DNA of 60,718 nt. Origin: a virus. The translations under genes and the position numbers were made by a program. Below, in pieces: positions 12,601 to 18,370 of the stretch (position 1 is the first letter of the stretch; each line of letters begins with the position of its first letter). The stretch spans positions 1 through 60,718 of IMG/VR virus record IMGVR_UViG_3300042894_006795. One strand, written 5' to 3'. Below the pieces are notes generated by a model. It saw nothing but the letters and a program-made list of their open reading frames with translations. It made no database searches and was not told the origin of the DNA.

Positions 12601-14299
12601 CAAATATTTTTGCAAGAGAATTGCGTTCTTTTTCAATGTCTGACTCCAAATAGGATACGACATCTCCATTTTGCGTGACGATTATTCTATATTCAGTATC
12701 TTTATTTTTAACTTTTTTTGAAGCGAATATATCTCCATAGTCGTGAAGATTCAGTGGTGACAGTTGCTCCATACCGCTGGAAAACGCACCAACAAGCTCT
12801 CTGTCGTTACTTAATCTGCGCTCGTACCCAATTGTTACGTTTTTCTCCTGAAACAAACTAGTTGCCTGTTCAAAAGCAAGAAGTTCTTCCGCGCTTGAAT
12901 CTGTTTCAAACACAGAATTACCATCTACTCTTCTTTCTTCTATTAGGAGAGATATCCGTTTTCTCTCTTCTTCGCTAAACCAATTTTGCGTTTGGTCGTC
13001 AAGTCCATCTTTAATTACGCGAAGAAAATCTTGTTTTGCTTTTTCTCCAGACCACGTAAATCCATTTTTTGGCCAGTGCGTTGCCCCAATTCGATTTCCC
13101 TCTTTGTCGGACAACCCGCCCGTATATATTCTTTTTGCGTCAATCGCATTATATATTTTTTCATTACTTGCATTAAATAAGCTACCTATGCCAAGACCCT
13201 GTGATGGCTCGTTTAGAAAGAAAGTATCGTGGATAACTGTTATTCCAGAGTCTTTTTCTCTAGTATTAAACATTATTGTCCTGGAAGATGAACCAAACTG
13301 GATTCGGTCAAGTTCCGGAGTTCCTTCTGGGAGTGCATAAGCGTTTTCGAGCATTTCTTCTGGCACTCCGGCTTTCGCCAACCGATCCATTGCTTCCTCT
13401 GACGGAGCCAACCTCATGCGAAGCTTTATATTCATAAATGTTTGTTTTTCGGAATCTTCATCAAAAATTGTTGTATATAGCTGTTCTTCTGCCTGTTCAT
13501 TAATATCATTTAAATTTATGTCCGCTAGCTCAATATCCCAGCCCTTATATTTATTACCTGGCCGGACAGAAATGCGAACCGTTTTTCCTAAATTTATTTT
13601 TTCACCGTTTTTGGCGGTAACTACAATGTCTTTTTCCAGTTCTATTTCGCTATTAAAAATTTCCGCGAGCAAATCATGTATTCTTTTTTTTGCTTCCAAC
13701 CGCTCCGGTGAGTCGGCCAGTTCTTTCGTGTCTTCGTCAAAAATGTCTTTGATTGTCGTGAATTCATCTTGCTCAACAAGCAAATCACTTCTTAGTAGTT
13801 CTTTTAGTTCTTCTATTTTCTGTAATTTTTCTTGCGTTAATTCGGGCCGGGAATCAACAAGCTCTTGATATGTTGCTCCAGAAGAAAAAGTGGTTGACCT
13901 ATCTGGAGATTCCTCACCGCCAAAAAGCTGACTTCCTGACGATGGTCTGGTTTTTTTGGGGGAAAGTTCCGAATCCCTAGTGCTCTGTTTTGGTTTTTTA
14001 CCCTCGGATGCAGTGCCAACATATATTGGCTTTGTTGTTCCTTCGTCAGCCCAGCCGTCACCGTCTGGGTCTCTTCTTGAGCCAGTCGGCTTTCTTGTGC
14101 CGGGCTTACCTCCGGTGGGTAGGTCTATGTCTCCCTGGCTGCGCCCGCCGCGACGACGGCCAAGGCTAGGAATCCCGGAAAGCCTGTTTGAAGCATAGGA
14201 AGCAAGACGTCGACCAAGAGCTTTTTCCTCAAGGTCTGGTTCGCGGCCTTTGCGTGATTCATCAAAGGGGATGAGAAATTCATTTTCTTCACTTGACAT
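605..14299 (-). CDS. Giant polyvalent virion protein (4564 aa): ARTs, GNATs, DnaQ exonuclease, zincin peptidase
   Basis: One uninterrupted 13.7-kb frame. Twelve exact [F/L]SSG motifs and one FSGG divide it into domain-sized segments. After a basic N-terminus with a DPDGDG Ca-binding-like motif come: 138-506, duplicated unit A1; 506-712, GNAT-like (GHRRRGIAAEMF); 712-1126, unit A2; 1126-1281, GNAT (FKRMGIGSALLDAL); 1281-1484, ART-like (YRAVP with R1361, then GDWVSP and LLEFGY); 1484-1773, DEDDh 3'-5' exonuclease (D1533, E1535, H1703, D1708); 1773-2200, zincin (H2005-E-x2-H2009); 2260-2719 and 2719-3203, duplicated unit B; 3203-3500, possible ART; 3500-4118, R-S-E mono-ADP-ribosyltransferase (R3975, S4016, E4063-x-E4065); 4118-4564, DUF3626-like domain with R4440. 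This architecture matches the 'polyvalent proteins' that phages package and inject with their DNA. Packaging and processing here are inferred. No good Shine-Dalgarno is visible before the ATG. It is last in the replication/regulation operon rather than in the head operon. Confidence 0.9.
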   Translation of the reverse strand: MSSEENEFLIPFDESRKGREPDLEEKALGRRLASYASNRLSGIPSLGRRRGGRSQGDIDLPTGGKPGTRKPTGSRRDPDGDGWADEGTTKPIYVGTASEGKKPKQSTRDSELSPKKTRPSSGSQLFGGEESPDRSTTFSSGATYQELVDSRPELTQEKLQKIEELKELLRSDLLVEQDEFTTIKDIFDEDTKELADSPERLEAKKRIHDLLAEIFNSEIELEKDIVVTAKNGEKINLGKTVRISVRPGNKYKGWDIELADINLNDINEQAEEQLYTTIFDEDSEKQTFMNIKLRMRLAPSEEAMDRLAKAGVPEEMLENAYALPEGTPELDRIQFGSSSRTIMFNTREKDSGITVIHDTFFLNEPSQGLGIGSLFNASNEKIYNAIDAKRIYTGGLSDKEGNRIGATHWPKNGFTWSGEKAKQDFLRVIKDGLDDQTQNWFSEEERKRISLLIEERRVDGNSVFETDSSAEELLAFEQATSLFQEKNVTIGYERRLSNDRELVGAFSSGMEQLSPLNLHDYGDIFASKKVKNKDTEYRIIVTQNGDVVSYLESDIEKERNSLAKIFDEQGENPFNKKKSPIGPNDVDDQDVLRSLTGKGTAPVIARMSVWAPNDGQLEVLEIQTRRGHRRRGIAAEMFYTQREAFPEFNLQHSNALSDDGRAFAEATPANRPLNGLLNTISNLHEFYNLDKNTSIDFEDREISSVDGGSDTFSSGANYETEVERQKLDGEKLTNAFDTRDMIVNFVLPSIQWRSGKLFTPENKNIEQPERFSYLEFADDDSLKDNFLQSLNKLFNNISIPLRNNVVVESSSGERFNLGSELLIDVSRSNIFAQEELPLSSQVSSVDYGASVVASGESLPVYVDVKLSFPQENVAGTNVQELSDVGTASFKLSITNTGLSVDLNQIFVKPELRNSGISTSFMAYSENIWKALEVDSISLTGRSDIVKDSPFGDAYSSNGATYWGMNGFEWNGAASRSKMVGALHRQLLAENNDTATKKYFTKTEREQLLSGYYTENGMTYSSFKNPEEMLSKANKESLSTFFSELNNGNGIEVGYRRVIDKERYQKNQDLRLKLLLDRLPASVVDEWSTSEMNSRNAATKNKLPLASGEISPIKFLSSAVKDHDNKFSSGQKVTIEIERLGKDKPFDDPVGFNVGGKRFTLSHGGDSPGRDQYNGYLAAFDESGKLAGYIDYNSESIDSTAVVAMIEVGEDFKRMGIGSALLDALRISMPTYEISAGATTDDGDKWWKAATGGTGPVKGPRRSALINVTDRRFDSKLGSDRFSSGTSDVPFSKDEDYRGFHQAPDRNSGAPMHNIADGMYPEEVYGPNGAALYASTDPLAPEALRIIKQIKGKPEALVTVYRAVPLLPNERIKELETQKSHILQYGRVPKYVSADISDINEYYDEISREIEMLRNAKHIDKNLKINAGDWVSPLRSYAKLHGDSNLGGKGKYRIVSQRVKAKHLFTEGNSLLEFGYDPDDNPRRLSSGEVKMPSFPREPSYGPFIGEADFIFGEAKTWRELREIFNNRDIIFIDYETTGIDFDRFRERASNGKPVEIALVKMRGGKVIDKLNLFMNPTEPLREWSRLNLYRTDGEPLTDEWLAQQMSIQDAHRMVAEFAGPGAIMGVQNAIFDKNVLEDALAEAGIMWRPSGYIDSLDMAQMVLPKYSEENKDGPSVIRGDTRVASTTLSALAEYLEVRLDRHHSAEQDATAAGMVMHAMINQAESRGWDNRILDRAQREDFLDERTKNFQTAREEFDAAKRRFINFESETARFSSGDDDRPILDVGIPPAKPDRDRPIIKIDPLLKPLRRDELEQLKRHQSMDYRYGQITEMGVELRISTPGFLQGLSSSQIANLMVPSSEDEYMEIIFDLFPIPPSNWASPEEIRTLMRKLIIELLKSRKTEIDFSPQNVNLLRKAVEASLDASPELKWLMETFGSPPIVKNIQTDDSLSAAWLDQLVPTLNIVAAWEAIETGRTSQGEIDLTSEFSIGSTTVMDRSISAVFKHELVHYIHMRAMIEAELGGVFATNPAALPYRDLKATGRQYIRDYGTAEGRAARYRGLRVAEEYYSFEPLIDQQSIQKSTLAKDPNGAGFDEQWLNLPFASTAHSYGNTNLIEALAEGAVAVLHPDPTAQERWITKKLRDDARAFLGLRDGETPWKEIEERDRLIKRTSIGTNLRSAARDRIDVARSQIRKVIDMRLSSGAERQRRIPQNTNQSSSSKLRLVNNPKGRDRSGPASSLAMEMLGPNRREILKNEDLRFSSGGPAQVYPAGAFNKQTQKTLLSNVYQDRNGKDVRMRGEVHAIGNDKIYFGHIPEKIKSQITDKEIKIIPLNPYVISGLSPTSAEGRDTAIRWIAARAARYESSGDQASTYVDALLYAGMRGDADSMLEFEDLAKKGELLIEEQRRIQTEGRLSPAQIKYFQATADEKGIGNLSIDDLYVVHETTYDIVKDEAGNVLLRPAGDYGYIPTEDGGVYKHHRQTIHFTLNHLARGHSFRERKSKSNIIVTPLRSVIEDNPGALENLFVIDSWFVPEPEKPLVLRGATILENNESSENVDEELRQLLLSFGTNSFDGGETGGSSSNDHQDLKVGQIATELMVTARGHFNSNSHDIEKVTDDEDKLRNLIVDPISWAVLSDNHRARIANTSDRFITHDEYEEGSAERRNFASGSDRRIDEITGRTVGGVYLGPRDRIVLRRPSKRSGVSTRQRNSFREQRMRLSSGANDIDRIGTVSKDPVAEVKGKIYARPDRNETTDTLVPVHDINGKQIAFTRDSIDAPGVLRLPVNPYVISNTSPKSKEGREFARLWFMATVAQVDEDRSRESRTSALLYAAARGDRDALAELERLSAVAEKIFTDRRENFFSSSPRYSLGGVRPEDRDDAWWVNNYRAGDIMVTTEKDQYESKTRILKFDDLFLVHETVHKPQIDKDGNLRIYPNGDYDVVNQDTQQVVINPYTGEPLRTNRHSVHFSLNHLVQGHLYRPSAQGKSYAIVSQMKKVNEDNPGSLENLYVVDSYLTPPPEDGILFSAGTYRVIELPAVADYSKVEKPEGLQYEWTPEQQQVWESAFAETMKERQRLVNEALGEAGVQATGNSKYVTPILPGGEDGSKENIDLKMRDIAFDLRVDSRPHSGSTQLKLESITAFTSDPKIKDIFRIGEDDRLQQDTLLYLLSENAILRIANNDRFSTSRNDYSTPVDESGQTAFFSGGEILSNINEIVDPDSARSQIRSAGTGPERISIPEAWFKDEFPMSVMIARFPNMHFRKESGYGNQYRYVPTSGELDSSSDALDKLNDRNRMSNFLIRSHWHPGIVPSDTELGDTLNLWRSSFAESRKISRHLAGEVENLENVPEDAALYRAAEIIRNGLESAPPIGHRTYRVARLTPDVGSVVNIGEELNFRAAAVASGINDAIKYEYDELSAIRSIPEKFIFEFPDDTRGIFFDEQGLSARGKPSAEGGNYGIVEGIVSGKFKVSGIEKRQIKNPYSKRMMDRDVVVLEKISDSFSSGEEAKKSKYMVEDDNGQIFFKPGASPKLKAQKTNNGQVTASTWDINSDLLDDIHKITRQQDMDMAVSPASRAKSFIAKNISRQMNVSLREIVDAFVEKGRAKPVIQNFLSDDPRDFDRLPFITDGDSFQRVVEILVDVEDGGTGKFLLNITDGQIFNEKTRVDEVTDLTLEKRKELHEIFVQPIIDMGEDEYRNRVDEEIYSVVSKLETINYWENKKFYFDFQTEAMTKIYSTISGNPEEVDVKLMDSIVENYEKFPKFFEQLSSLMYNTNFTSALNLGFYQYVKTGKIKADQFWEAFVDGELPLKGTPFPLSENRYYLSGFIDQETFIKSYFGQDIISKDSSDFENILKEQIVSELIRSWSISANDENPVSLAIQHVARGMFSLDEAVGWQVKPSATTADLFQSSALSLSKPGFLRTLAEEDIISNGSQKYDSAPELTPSQAQVLQEFISSMYQSTQEYYKSKGITHVPAYRGSLMTVEQSGYDSRRITKIPETNEPLLFEASIESRPISSWSTNRNTAFDFADLRMAGVEEEVPHIYFTYIPIEEILANPFTGMGCLNESEIVTLGKKRKAIVTQIHELPNGPSALSDKFAEIERKFISGDVDWGTYDLPEARLSSGSDEYSGSGKRENTGRNRFKSGEIYSHIKNTNARVIAGLGLEEGKKSVDADFRKPTNSLEVAKNEGRPLSWLLNETIDPEIGESMGELIDELLNNKDFKFYFKYNQIHPYASVRTPDITGEVRRQLLISKIKMLEILQRKYSDLREFEADIIANGLLQRATTIATRTLWAEREAKELGVTVSSLIEKMINQTRRLTDYYFQLTDSDFVPKTFGTMRRGPFKEDRVVIALDMDALEEIFDGTGDDRRILSQFEAGRSNGAYDPGYRAAQEVSMFGYHPSMEPRLRPIYGFATYGGIGEEMEDIGLGYGQFLVVLKPSVNSRSTVSEVDSLSTMASASSFNAPGFGMRAMSDQYIDLDDDIFGGEIKTAVDYIEAQVHPGNGKSGVTKDDIAYILLRDDDEISAEQQLEMQEKLGVPVRRFEEEISLSDQDYNSGVVYIDESNFLE
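1934..13888 (-). other. Recurrent [F/L]SSG domain-junction motifs in the 4564-aa protein
   Basis: Exact motifs start at residues F138, F506, F712, F1126, F1281, L1484, F1773, L2200, F2260, L2719, F3500 and L4118. An FSGG variant is at F3203 and a degenerate FKSG at F4139. The preceding residue is mostly R, K or T and the following residue mostly A, E, G, S or D. The motifs fall between recognisable domains, not inside them, in Ser/Asp/Arg-rich linkers. They are encoded by different synonymous codons (for example TTT-TCT-TCT-GGA and TTT-TCC-AGC-GGT), so this is conservation at protein level and not a DNA repeat. Likely meaning (inferred): protease cleavage sites. Confidence 0.85.
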
Positions 14300-14342
14300 T
14301 TAGAGCAATAATACCATTTGTTGATGGCTTAAAATGCGGAAA

Positions 14343-14657
14343 CTAAAGCCTTTGGCCACACTTTGTGCATATTTTTGCCCAAGGGTAAAAACGCGTCATA
14401 TTCATAGGGTGATCACATTCTAAAATACGCTTAGCCTCTACGTTTAGCGCATTTCTTATCCACGCTGACAGCGATATCTGCTCATGTGTTGACGCTTCTT
14501 TCCATCTATTGCGTTCAGCATCCGTTGTTCGTATTAGGACCTGCTTGTCGGAAGGATTGCCATTCTCGTTTGGGTTCCCTCGGGCAATCGTCGGTTCAAG
14601 GTTTTCAGCAACCTTGTTCATGGCTGCAACTATGTTGTTTTCTTCGTCGCTACTCAT
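14343..14657 (-). CDS. Ribbon-helix-helix DNA-binding protein with C-terminal Cys/His motif (104 aa)
   Basis: The ATG at 14657 overlaps the end of the upstream HTH gene (ATGAGTAG), which fits translational coupling; a longer frame upstream is less likely. Residues about 38-76 fit an RHH/CopG-Arc-like module: a beta strand KQVLIRTT followed by two helices ending in SLSAWIRNALNVEAKR. The tail carries C-x-H and C-x2-C (ECDHP, ICTKCGQ), a likely zinc-binding knuckle. It probably acts as a DNA-binding regulator or a small packaging/replication accessory. It lies directly upstream of the 4564-aa gene and is well placed to control that operon, but no operator is identified. Confidence 0.7.
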   Translation of the reverse strand: MSSDEENNIVAAMNKVAENLEPTIARGNPNENGNPSDKQVLIRTTDAERNRWKEASTHEQISLSAWIRNALNVEAKRILECDHPMNMTRFYPWAKICTKCGQRL

Positions 14658-15282
14658 TCTCTTCCTCGGTCTCGTTGATATCTTCAACAATCTCAGCATC
14701 AATTATTTCCGATTCGCTCTCTCCCATGAGGGCTTTTACAGTTCCTTCAGGCAAAACTCCTGCTATTGCCATTAGTTCTAGAAGTTTTCTTGCCTCTGAT
14801 TCTGGATCAAACCCGGTAGATGGCTTTATAACACCAGGCTGGCCAGCGATTGTCGCTCTAACTTGTTGATTATTATTGTCAACCTGAACATTTACATTTG
14901 TCTGCTCCATGCCCATTAGCTTACTTCTTCTGTCCATGATGGATAGGACTTGCTGAATGGCTTTCATGTCTGGTTCGACTTGAACTTCTGTCCCGTCATC
15001 CATGACCACTCGTCGATGCTGTGTCATCGGCCAAATTGCTTGTTGCAGGTTGTCAAGCCTTTCAAGCTCCAGCCTGAGAACCTCGGGGTAGGCAAGAATT
15101 GCCTCTCTGTTCATTTTTTGGAGCTGTCGCTCAATGGACCTAGAGACGCTAGGGGCAGACATACCAAATCTTCTTGCTATCTCGGTTACAGAAGTTCCAG
15201 CTTGTCGCATCTTGAATATGCGAAGATCACGTTCGCTTAGGAATTCTTTTGTAGTTATTGGCTTAGCTTTATCGTCACTCAT
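14650..15282 (-). CDS. Helix-turn-helix protein, candidate terminase small subunit (210 aa)
   Basis: Residues about 14-55 form a clear HTH (RDLRIFKMRQAGTSVTEIA followed by RRFGMSAPSVSRSIER), like Trfb/sigma-type or TerS HTHs. A helical middle follows (YPEVLRLELERLDNLQQAIW, then PDMKAIQQVLSIMDRRSKLMG), and the C-terminus is acidic. Small terminase subunits combine an HTH, a helical oligomerisation region and a flexible acidic tail. No other TerS candidate is present, and TerL lies about 37 kb away on the other strand. The ATG overlaps the primase stop (ATGAGTGA), so it is coupled to replication. A transcriptional regulator is the alternative. Confidence 0.6.
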   Translation of the reverse strand: MSDDKAKPITTKEFLSERDLRIFKMRQAGTSVTEIARRFGMSAPSVSRSIERQLQKMNREAILAYPEVLRLELERLDNLQQAIWPMTQHRRVVMDDGTEVQVEPDMKAIQQVLSIMDRRSKLMGMEQTNVNVQVDNNNQQVRATIAGQPGVIKPSTGFDPESEARKLLELMAIAGVLPEGTVKALMGESESEIIDAEIVEDINETEEENE

Positions 15283-17119
15283 TGCTTATTTTGGCCCACT
15301 CCGTAACTTCGAAGGGGAACATCCCTCCACGTTTCATTTTAGTCGGCCAATTACGTTCGTCACGTGCACCACGAAAATGCTTAATATCGTAACCATACTC
15401 ACCGACACACATCGGATCAGGCTGAAGTGAAATTCCAAATTCAGGCCACCTAGACCAGACTGCAGACCCAAAAGGGCGCAGATCGCGAGAGCTCCCAGAG
15501 GCGCCGAGAGGGGCATGATGCTCAATCCAAAGAGCACAGCCATAAATCACCCGAATCTGATCTAAATACCTTGCCATCTCAATCGCCACCGCCTCGGAAG
15601 TCCGAGAACCAGGGTCGACAAAAGCTTTGTAAAGTGGACCAATAAGGAGCAATTCTGGCTGTATTTCCTCTAGTGCATTTTCGAGCAGGGCCCTGTCTGC
15701 CCCTCTGAGCAGATCCATGCCGGACGGTTTTGTATAAAGATATGAATCAAGTCTTTTGCTGCCAGACCGAGTCATCGCTACGTTGGCGATCTTTCTACTT
15801 GTTCTTCTAATAATTGTGTCTGGATTTTCCAAGTCAATAGTCAAAGTTCTTATTGGGCGCATCGGCTGGTAAGAGAATGGATGTATTCCTGCCCCTCCGA
15901 GTATGGCTACCTGCCTGGCTAACATTGTCTTGCCGACGCCCTCCGCTGCAACCACTATTACGCGTTCCCCACGCTCGATGATATGCGGAATGACCCATTC
16001 GTACGTGTCTCGATCTGCTTCGGCAAGAAGATCATTCCACTGGATTAATCGACCTGCGTCAAGAACTGGACCCGATCCCGAAGACGAGATGATCAAACTT
16101 GATTTAGCCAACTTGAGTTTTGAACTTAAATCTTCCCTAGATAAAAGATCCTGAAGCTTTTCGATGGCTTCATCTTCAAACGATATTTCGTGTTCAGGCT
16201 CTTCTGATTCATTCAAAACAGCAGAATCTTGATTTTCATTGGACAGGGCTGTGTGGTCGACGAAGACGCCTTCGTCTTCGACGGGTTCCAACTCGTCTAT
16301 TCCTTTCCCCGCTTCAATGTGATCTGTAATGTCTTTATGAGTGGGAGAAATCCAAACTTGAGCTTCACACCCAGCTGCTCGCAACCTACGACAAACATCA
16401 ACCGCATGCTGTATCCCAACGTCGTCGTGGTCAGCAATTATTTCTACTGTTTTAGCTCCACTGAGGGTTTCTGTATGAAGATCAAGCCAGCTTCCAGCAC
16501 CATTAGGCATTGTCGTTGCAACTTGGCCTAGCGAAATGAGGGTATTTGCGTCTTTTTCTCCTTCGACTACCCATATTGTTTCGTCATTATTTTTAGCGCG
16601 AACAACTTCTGGCAAGTTATAAAGAACTTTTGGGATATCCGAAGCGCTATAAATCCAACCTCCGTTACCGTCTGGTTTCCTTTGTCTAAAAGTTTTCCGT
16701 CCAGCATCGTCGACCAGTCGTATTTTCTGAAAGAGTAAATTGCCGTCTTCATCCGTATAGTCGTAAGACTCAACGAACTTTGTTTTAGGAGCCGCTTTCA
16801 CGGCTTTTTGTTGCCTTGGAATGATGGGTGGCTTTTCCCCACTAAAACGAGAAATATCAAGAACGCTTGGCGGGTCAGATTGAGGCATCAGATCGGATAC
16901 CTTGATCCCCACTGAAGTACATATCTTTTCGACGTCGCAGGAAAGCCCCCGGTGGCACTTTATGAGTGTTCTACCATCATCCCCTTGCCCCACGGACAGC
17001 GACGGGTTGTCGTCGTCGTCTCTACAAGGGCAGCATGCCTGCCATCCCCCTGAAGTTTTTCTCACACCCTGCAATCTGTTAAGAAAGTTAAGAGTTTGCG
17101 TCGAAGGCGAGGTCGTCAT
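15275..17119 (-). CDS. DNA primase-helicase (CHC2-like zinc domain, TOPRIM, RecA/RepA-like ATPase), 614 aa
   Basis: Three replication modules occur in the usual order. An N-terminal zinc-binding primase domain has Cys at about 29-32, 55 and 61 (CCPC, KCHRGLSC). A TOPRIM domain has the EGEKD motif (E186) and IIADHDDVG. A C-terminal RecA-fold ATPase has a Walker A (AAEGVGKT, K397) and a Walker B-like stretch ending LLLIGP, resembling RepA/AAA_25 hexameric helicases. It should prime and unwind DNA for phage replication. The ATG overlaps the WhiB stop by four bases (ATGA) and the stop overlaps the next gene, so the operon is translationally coupled. No replicative DNA polymerase is present in the window. 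Confidence 0.9.
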   Translation of the reverse strand: MTTSPSTQTLNFLNRLQGVRKTSGGWQACCPCRDDDDNPSLSVGQGDDGRTLIKCHRGLSCDVEKICTSVGIKVSDLMPQSDPPSVLDISRFSGEKPPIIPRQQKAVKAAPKTKFVESYDYTDEDGNLLFQKIRLVDDAGRKTFRQRKPDGNGGWIYSASDIPKVLYNLPEVVRAKNNDETIWVVEGEKDANTLISLGQVATTMPNGAGSWLDLHTETLSGAKTVEIIADHDDVGIQHAVDVCRRLRAAGCEAQVWISPTHKDITDHIEAGKGIDELEPVEDEGVFVDHTALSNENQDSAVLNESEEPEHEISFEDEAIEKLQDLLSREDLSSKLKLAKSSLIISSSGSGPVLDAGRLIQWNDLLAEADRDTYEWVIPHIIERGERVIVVAAEGVGKTMLARQVAILGGAGIHPFSYQPMRPIRTLTIDLENPDTIIRRTSRKIANVAMTRSGSKRLDSYLYTKPSGMDLLRGADRALLENALEEIQPELLLIGPLYKAFVDPGSRTSEAVAIEMARYLDQIRVIYGCALWIEHHAPLGASGSSRDLRPFGSAVWSRWPEFGISLQPDPMCVGEYGYDIKHFRGARDERNWPTKMKRGGMFPFEVTEWAKISNE

Positions 17120-17457
17120 CTCGCATCTCGCAATCTTGGAATCACTGGATCAAATGGCTCTCTTTGAACCATGAGAATATTGTGTCGTTTTCTTAATAGT
17201 TTGCGCTCACGCTCCGTGGTTCCGCCCCAGATGCCAAAAATTTCATGATACAGCGCATAATTTAAACACGGATCGATTTGCTTGCAGTCACTGCATATCG
17301 CTTTTGCTAAGTTCGTTTGCTCATTTGCTTTTCGATACTGGACAGAGAAATCTCTTCCCTTGCTTCTTTCCGCATGAGGAAACCACATTTTTACATCTTT
17401 ACCGATGCAGTCGCCTCCAGTTGGGGGTGTATCGATCCGTTCGTGTGTTGGTCTCAT
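17116..17457 (-). CDS. whiB: WhiB-family Fe-S transcription factor (113 aa)
   Basis: The four cysteines follow the WhiB pattern C17...C55-x2-C58-x5-C64, which binds a [4Fe-4S] cluster. They are followed by the diagnostic turn GIWGGTTERER (75-85) and a basic C-terminal tail for DNA binding. The start at 17457 is fixed by AGGAGGGG four bases before the ATG; an in-frame upstream extension is therefore rejected. WhiB proteins are restricted to Actinobacteria and their phages and act with the primary sigma factor region 4, so this gene is the main host indicator. A phage copy probably redirects host transcription or affects superinfection and septation, as WhiB of mycobacteriophage TM4 does. Confidence 0.95.
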   Translation of the reverse strand: MRPTHERIDTPPTGGDCIGKDVKMWFPHAERSKGRDFSVQYRKANEQTNLAKAICSDCKQIDPCLNYALYHEIFGIWGGTTERERKLLRKRHNILMVQREPFDPVIPRLRDAR

Positions 17458-17486
17458 TTCCCCTCCTATGGATTTAATTTTGCATA

Positions 17487-17909
17487 CTACCTTGGCGTTA
17501 CGATTCTTGTCACATCTGCAGCAGATAAATATATAACACAATTTCTAACAACCAAAGATCCAGCAACATCTTCAACCGAAAGACCGATTGCGTCAATTGG
17601 GACATTGAACCTAGCGGCCAATGTGGCACGAATTTTTTCCACTCTTAGTTCTTCATCAACAAGACTTGGTCCATCATCGTACGAGGAGAGAGGAGTTGGT
17701 TGAGGAGAAAAAAGACCCCTTAATTCTTCTTCTCGCCCATCTGTGCGCAAACACAAGACACAAGTTATCTCCTCTGTCCTGGCTGCTCTTTTTCTACTTT
17801 CTGTATGTCCACAGTCAAGCGTGTGTAGATACTGAAATTTACCCCAGGCACCAACGCGATCGACGCTGACAACACGGCGACGTGGGGCGCGCCTGTGTTC
17901 AGTTGTCAT
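17487..17909 (-). CDS. Hypothetical protein with zinc-finger-like motif (140 aa)
   Basis: The N-terminal half has a possible zinc-binding set: H and C in LHTLDCGH (about 29-35) and C-x2-C in ITCVLC (about 48-53). The C-terminal half (IRATLAARFNVPIDAIGLSV to NCVIYLSAADV) looks like a small alpha/beta domain. It sits between the basic protein and WhiB with short spacings (10 and 30 bases). A regulatory or nucleic-acid-binding role is plausible from the metal motif and position. No named family recognised. Confidence 0.65.
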   Translation of the reverse strand: MTTEHRRAPRRRVVSVDRVGAWGKFQYLHTLDCGHTESRKRAARTEEITCVLCLRTDGREEELRGLFSPQPTPLSSYDDGPSLVDEELRVEKIRATLAARFNVPIDAIGLSVEDVAGSLVVRNCVIYLSAADVTRIVTPR

Positions 17910-17918
17910 TTAAGGTCT

Positions 17919-18284
17919 TTATTTTTTTTTCGATTTAGTCAATCGAATTTTATTTAGGAATCTACGAATCCAGCTTTTTACGGCAACTACTTCAATATTC
18001 ACTCCAGCTATTTCTTCAACATTCGACTCGACGCGGTTAATGACAGAATCAATAACTTCGACCATCTCTGTATGAAGTTTTTCGCTCTCTTTGTCAATTG
18101 CTAAAGCTGCCGAGGTGATTGTGTCATCGATAACTTCTTCGATGAACTTTGGGGCTTTGGGCTTGGCTGGTTTTTTGCTAGCTGTTGACTTGCTTGGCTG
18201 GCTCTTCTTTGTTTGTGCACTTGATTTTTTATGAGCACTTTTTTTAGAAGTTGTTTTTTTTGTTATTTTTTTATCTTCGGTCAT
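17919..18284 (-). CDS. Lys/Ser-rich basic protein with helical C-terminus (121 aa)
   Basis: The start is set at the ATG giving MTEDKKITKKTTSKKS. An upstream in-frame ATG at 18323 would add 13 residues; a GGGAGG lies between the two, too far from the second for a normal spacing, so the start is uncertain. Residues 1-55 are a low-complexity lysine/serine/alanine/proline tail resembling histone H1 and actinobacterial Hup tails, suited to charge-based DNA binding. The rest is amphipathic helix and ends in a basic KSWIRRFLNKIRLTKSKKK. It may coat or condense DNA. It is first in the leftward operon, back-to-back with the rightward gene at 18371. Confidence 0.6.
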   Translation of the reverse strand: MTEDKKITKKTTSKKSAHKKSSAQTKKSQPSKSTASKKPAKPKAPKFIEEVIDDTITSAALAIDKESEKLHTEMVEVIDSVINRVESNVEEIAGVNIEVVAVKSWIRRFLNKIRLTKSKKK

Positions 18285-18370
18285 GCCACAACAATAGCCG
18301 AAATTTTGCCTCCCGTGCAACACATAAACTATTTACGATTTTTTTTAAAATCCATGTTTAGTATTTAGTC
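18285..18370. promoter_or_regulatory. Divergent intergenic region, probable bidirectional promoter
   Basis: This 86-base AT-rich gap separates the leftward operon from the rightward operon, so both must have start signals here or inside it. No strong paired -35/-10 boxes stand out by eye. The rightward ATG at 18371 has no Shine-Dalgarno, which would suit a leaderless mRNA, common in actinobacteria. The assignment rests on gene orientation, not on a recognised motif. Confidence 0.35.
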
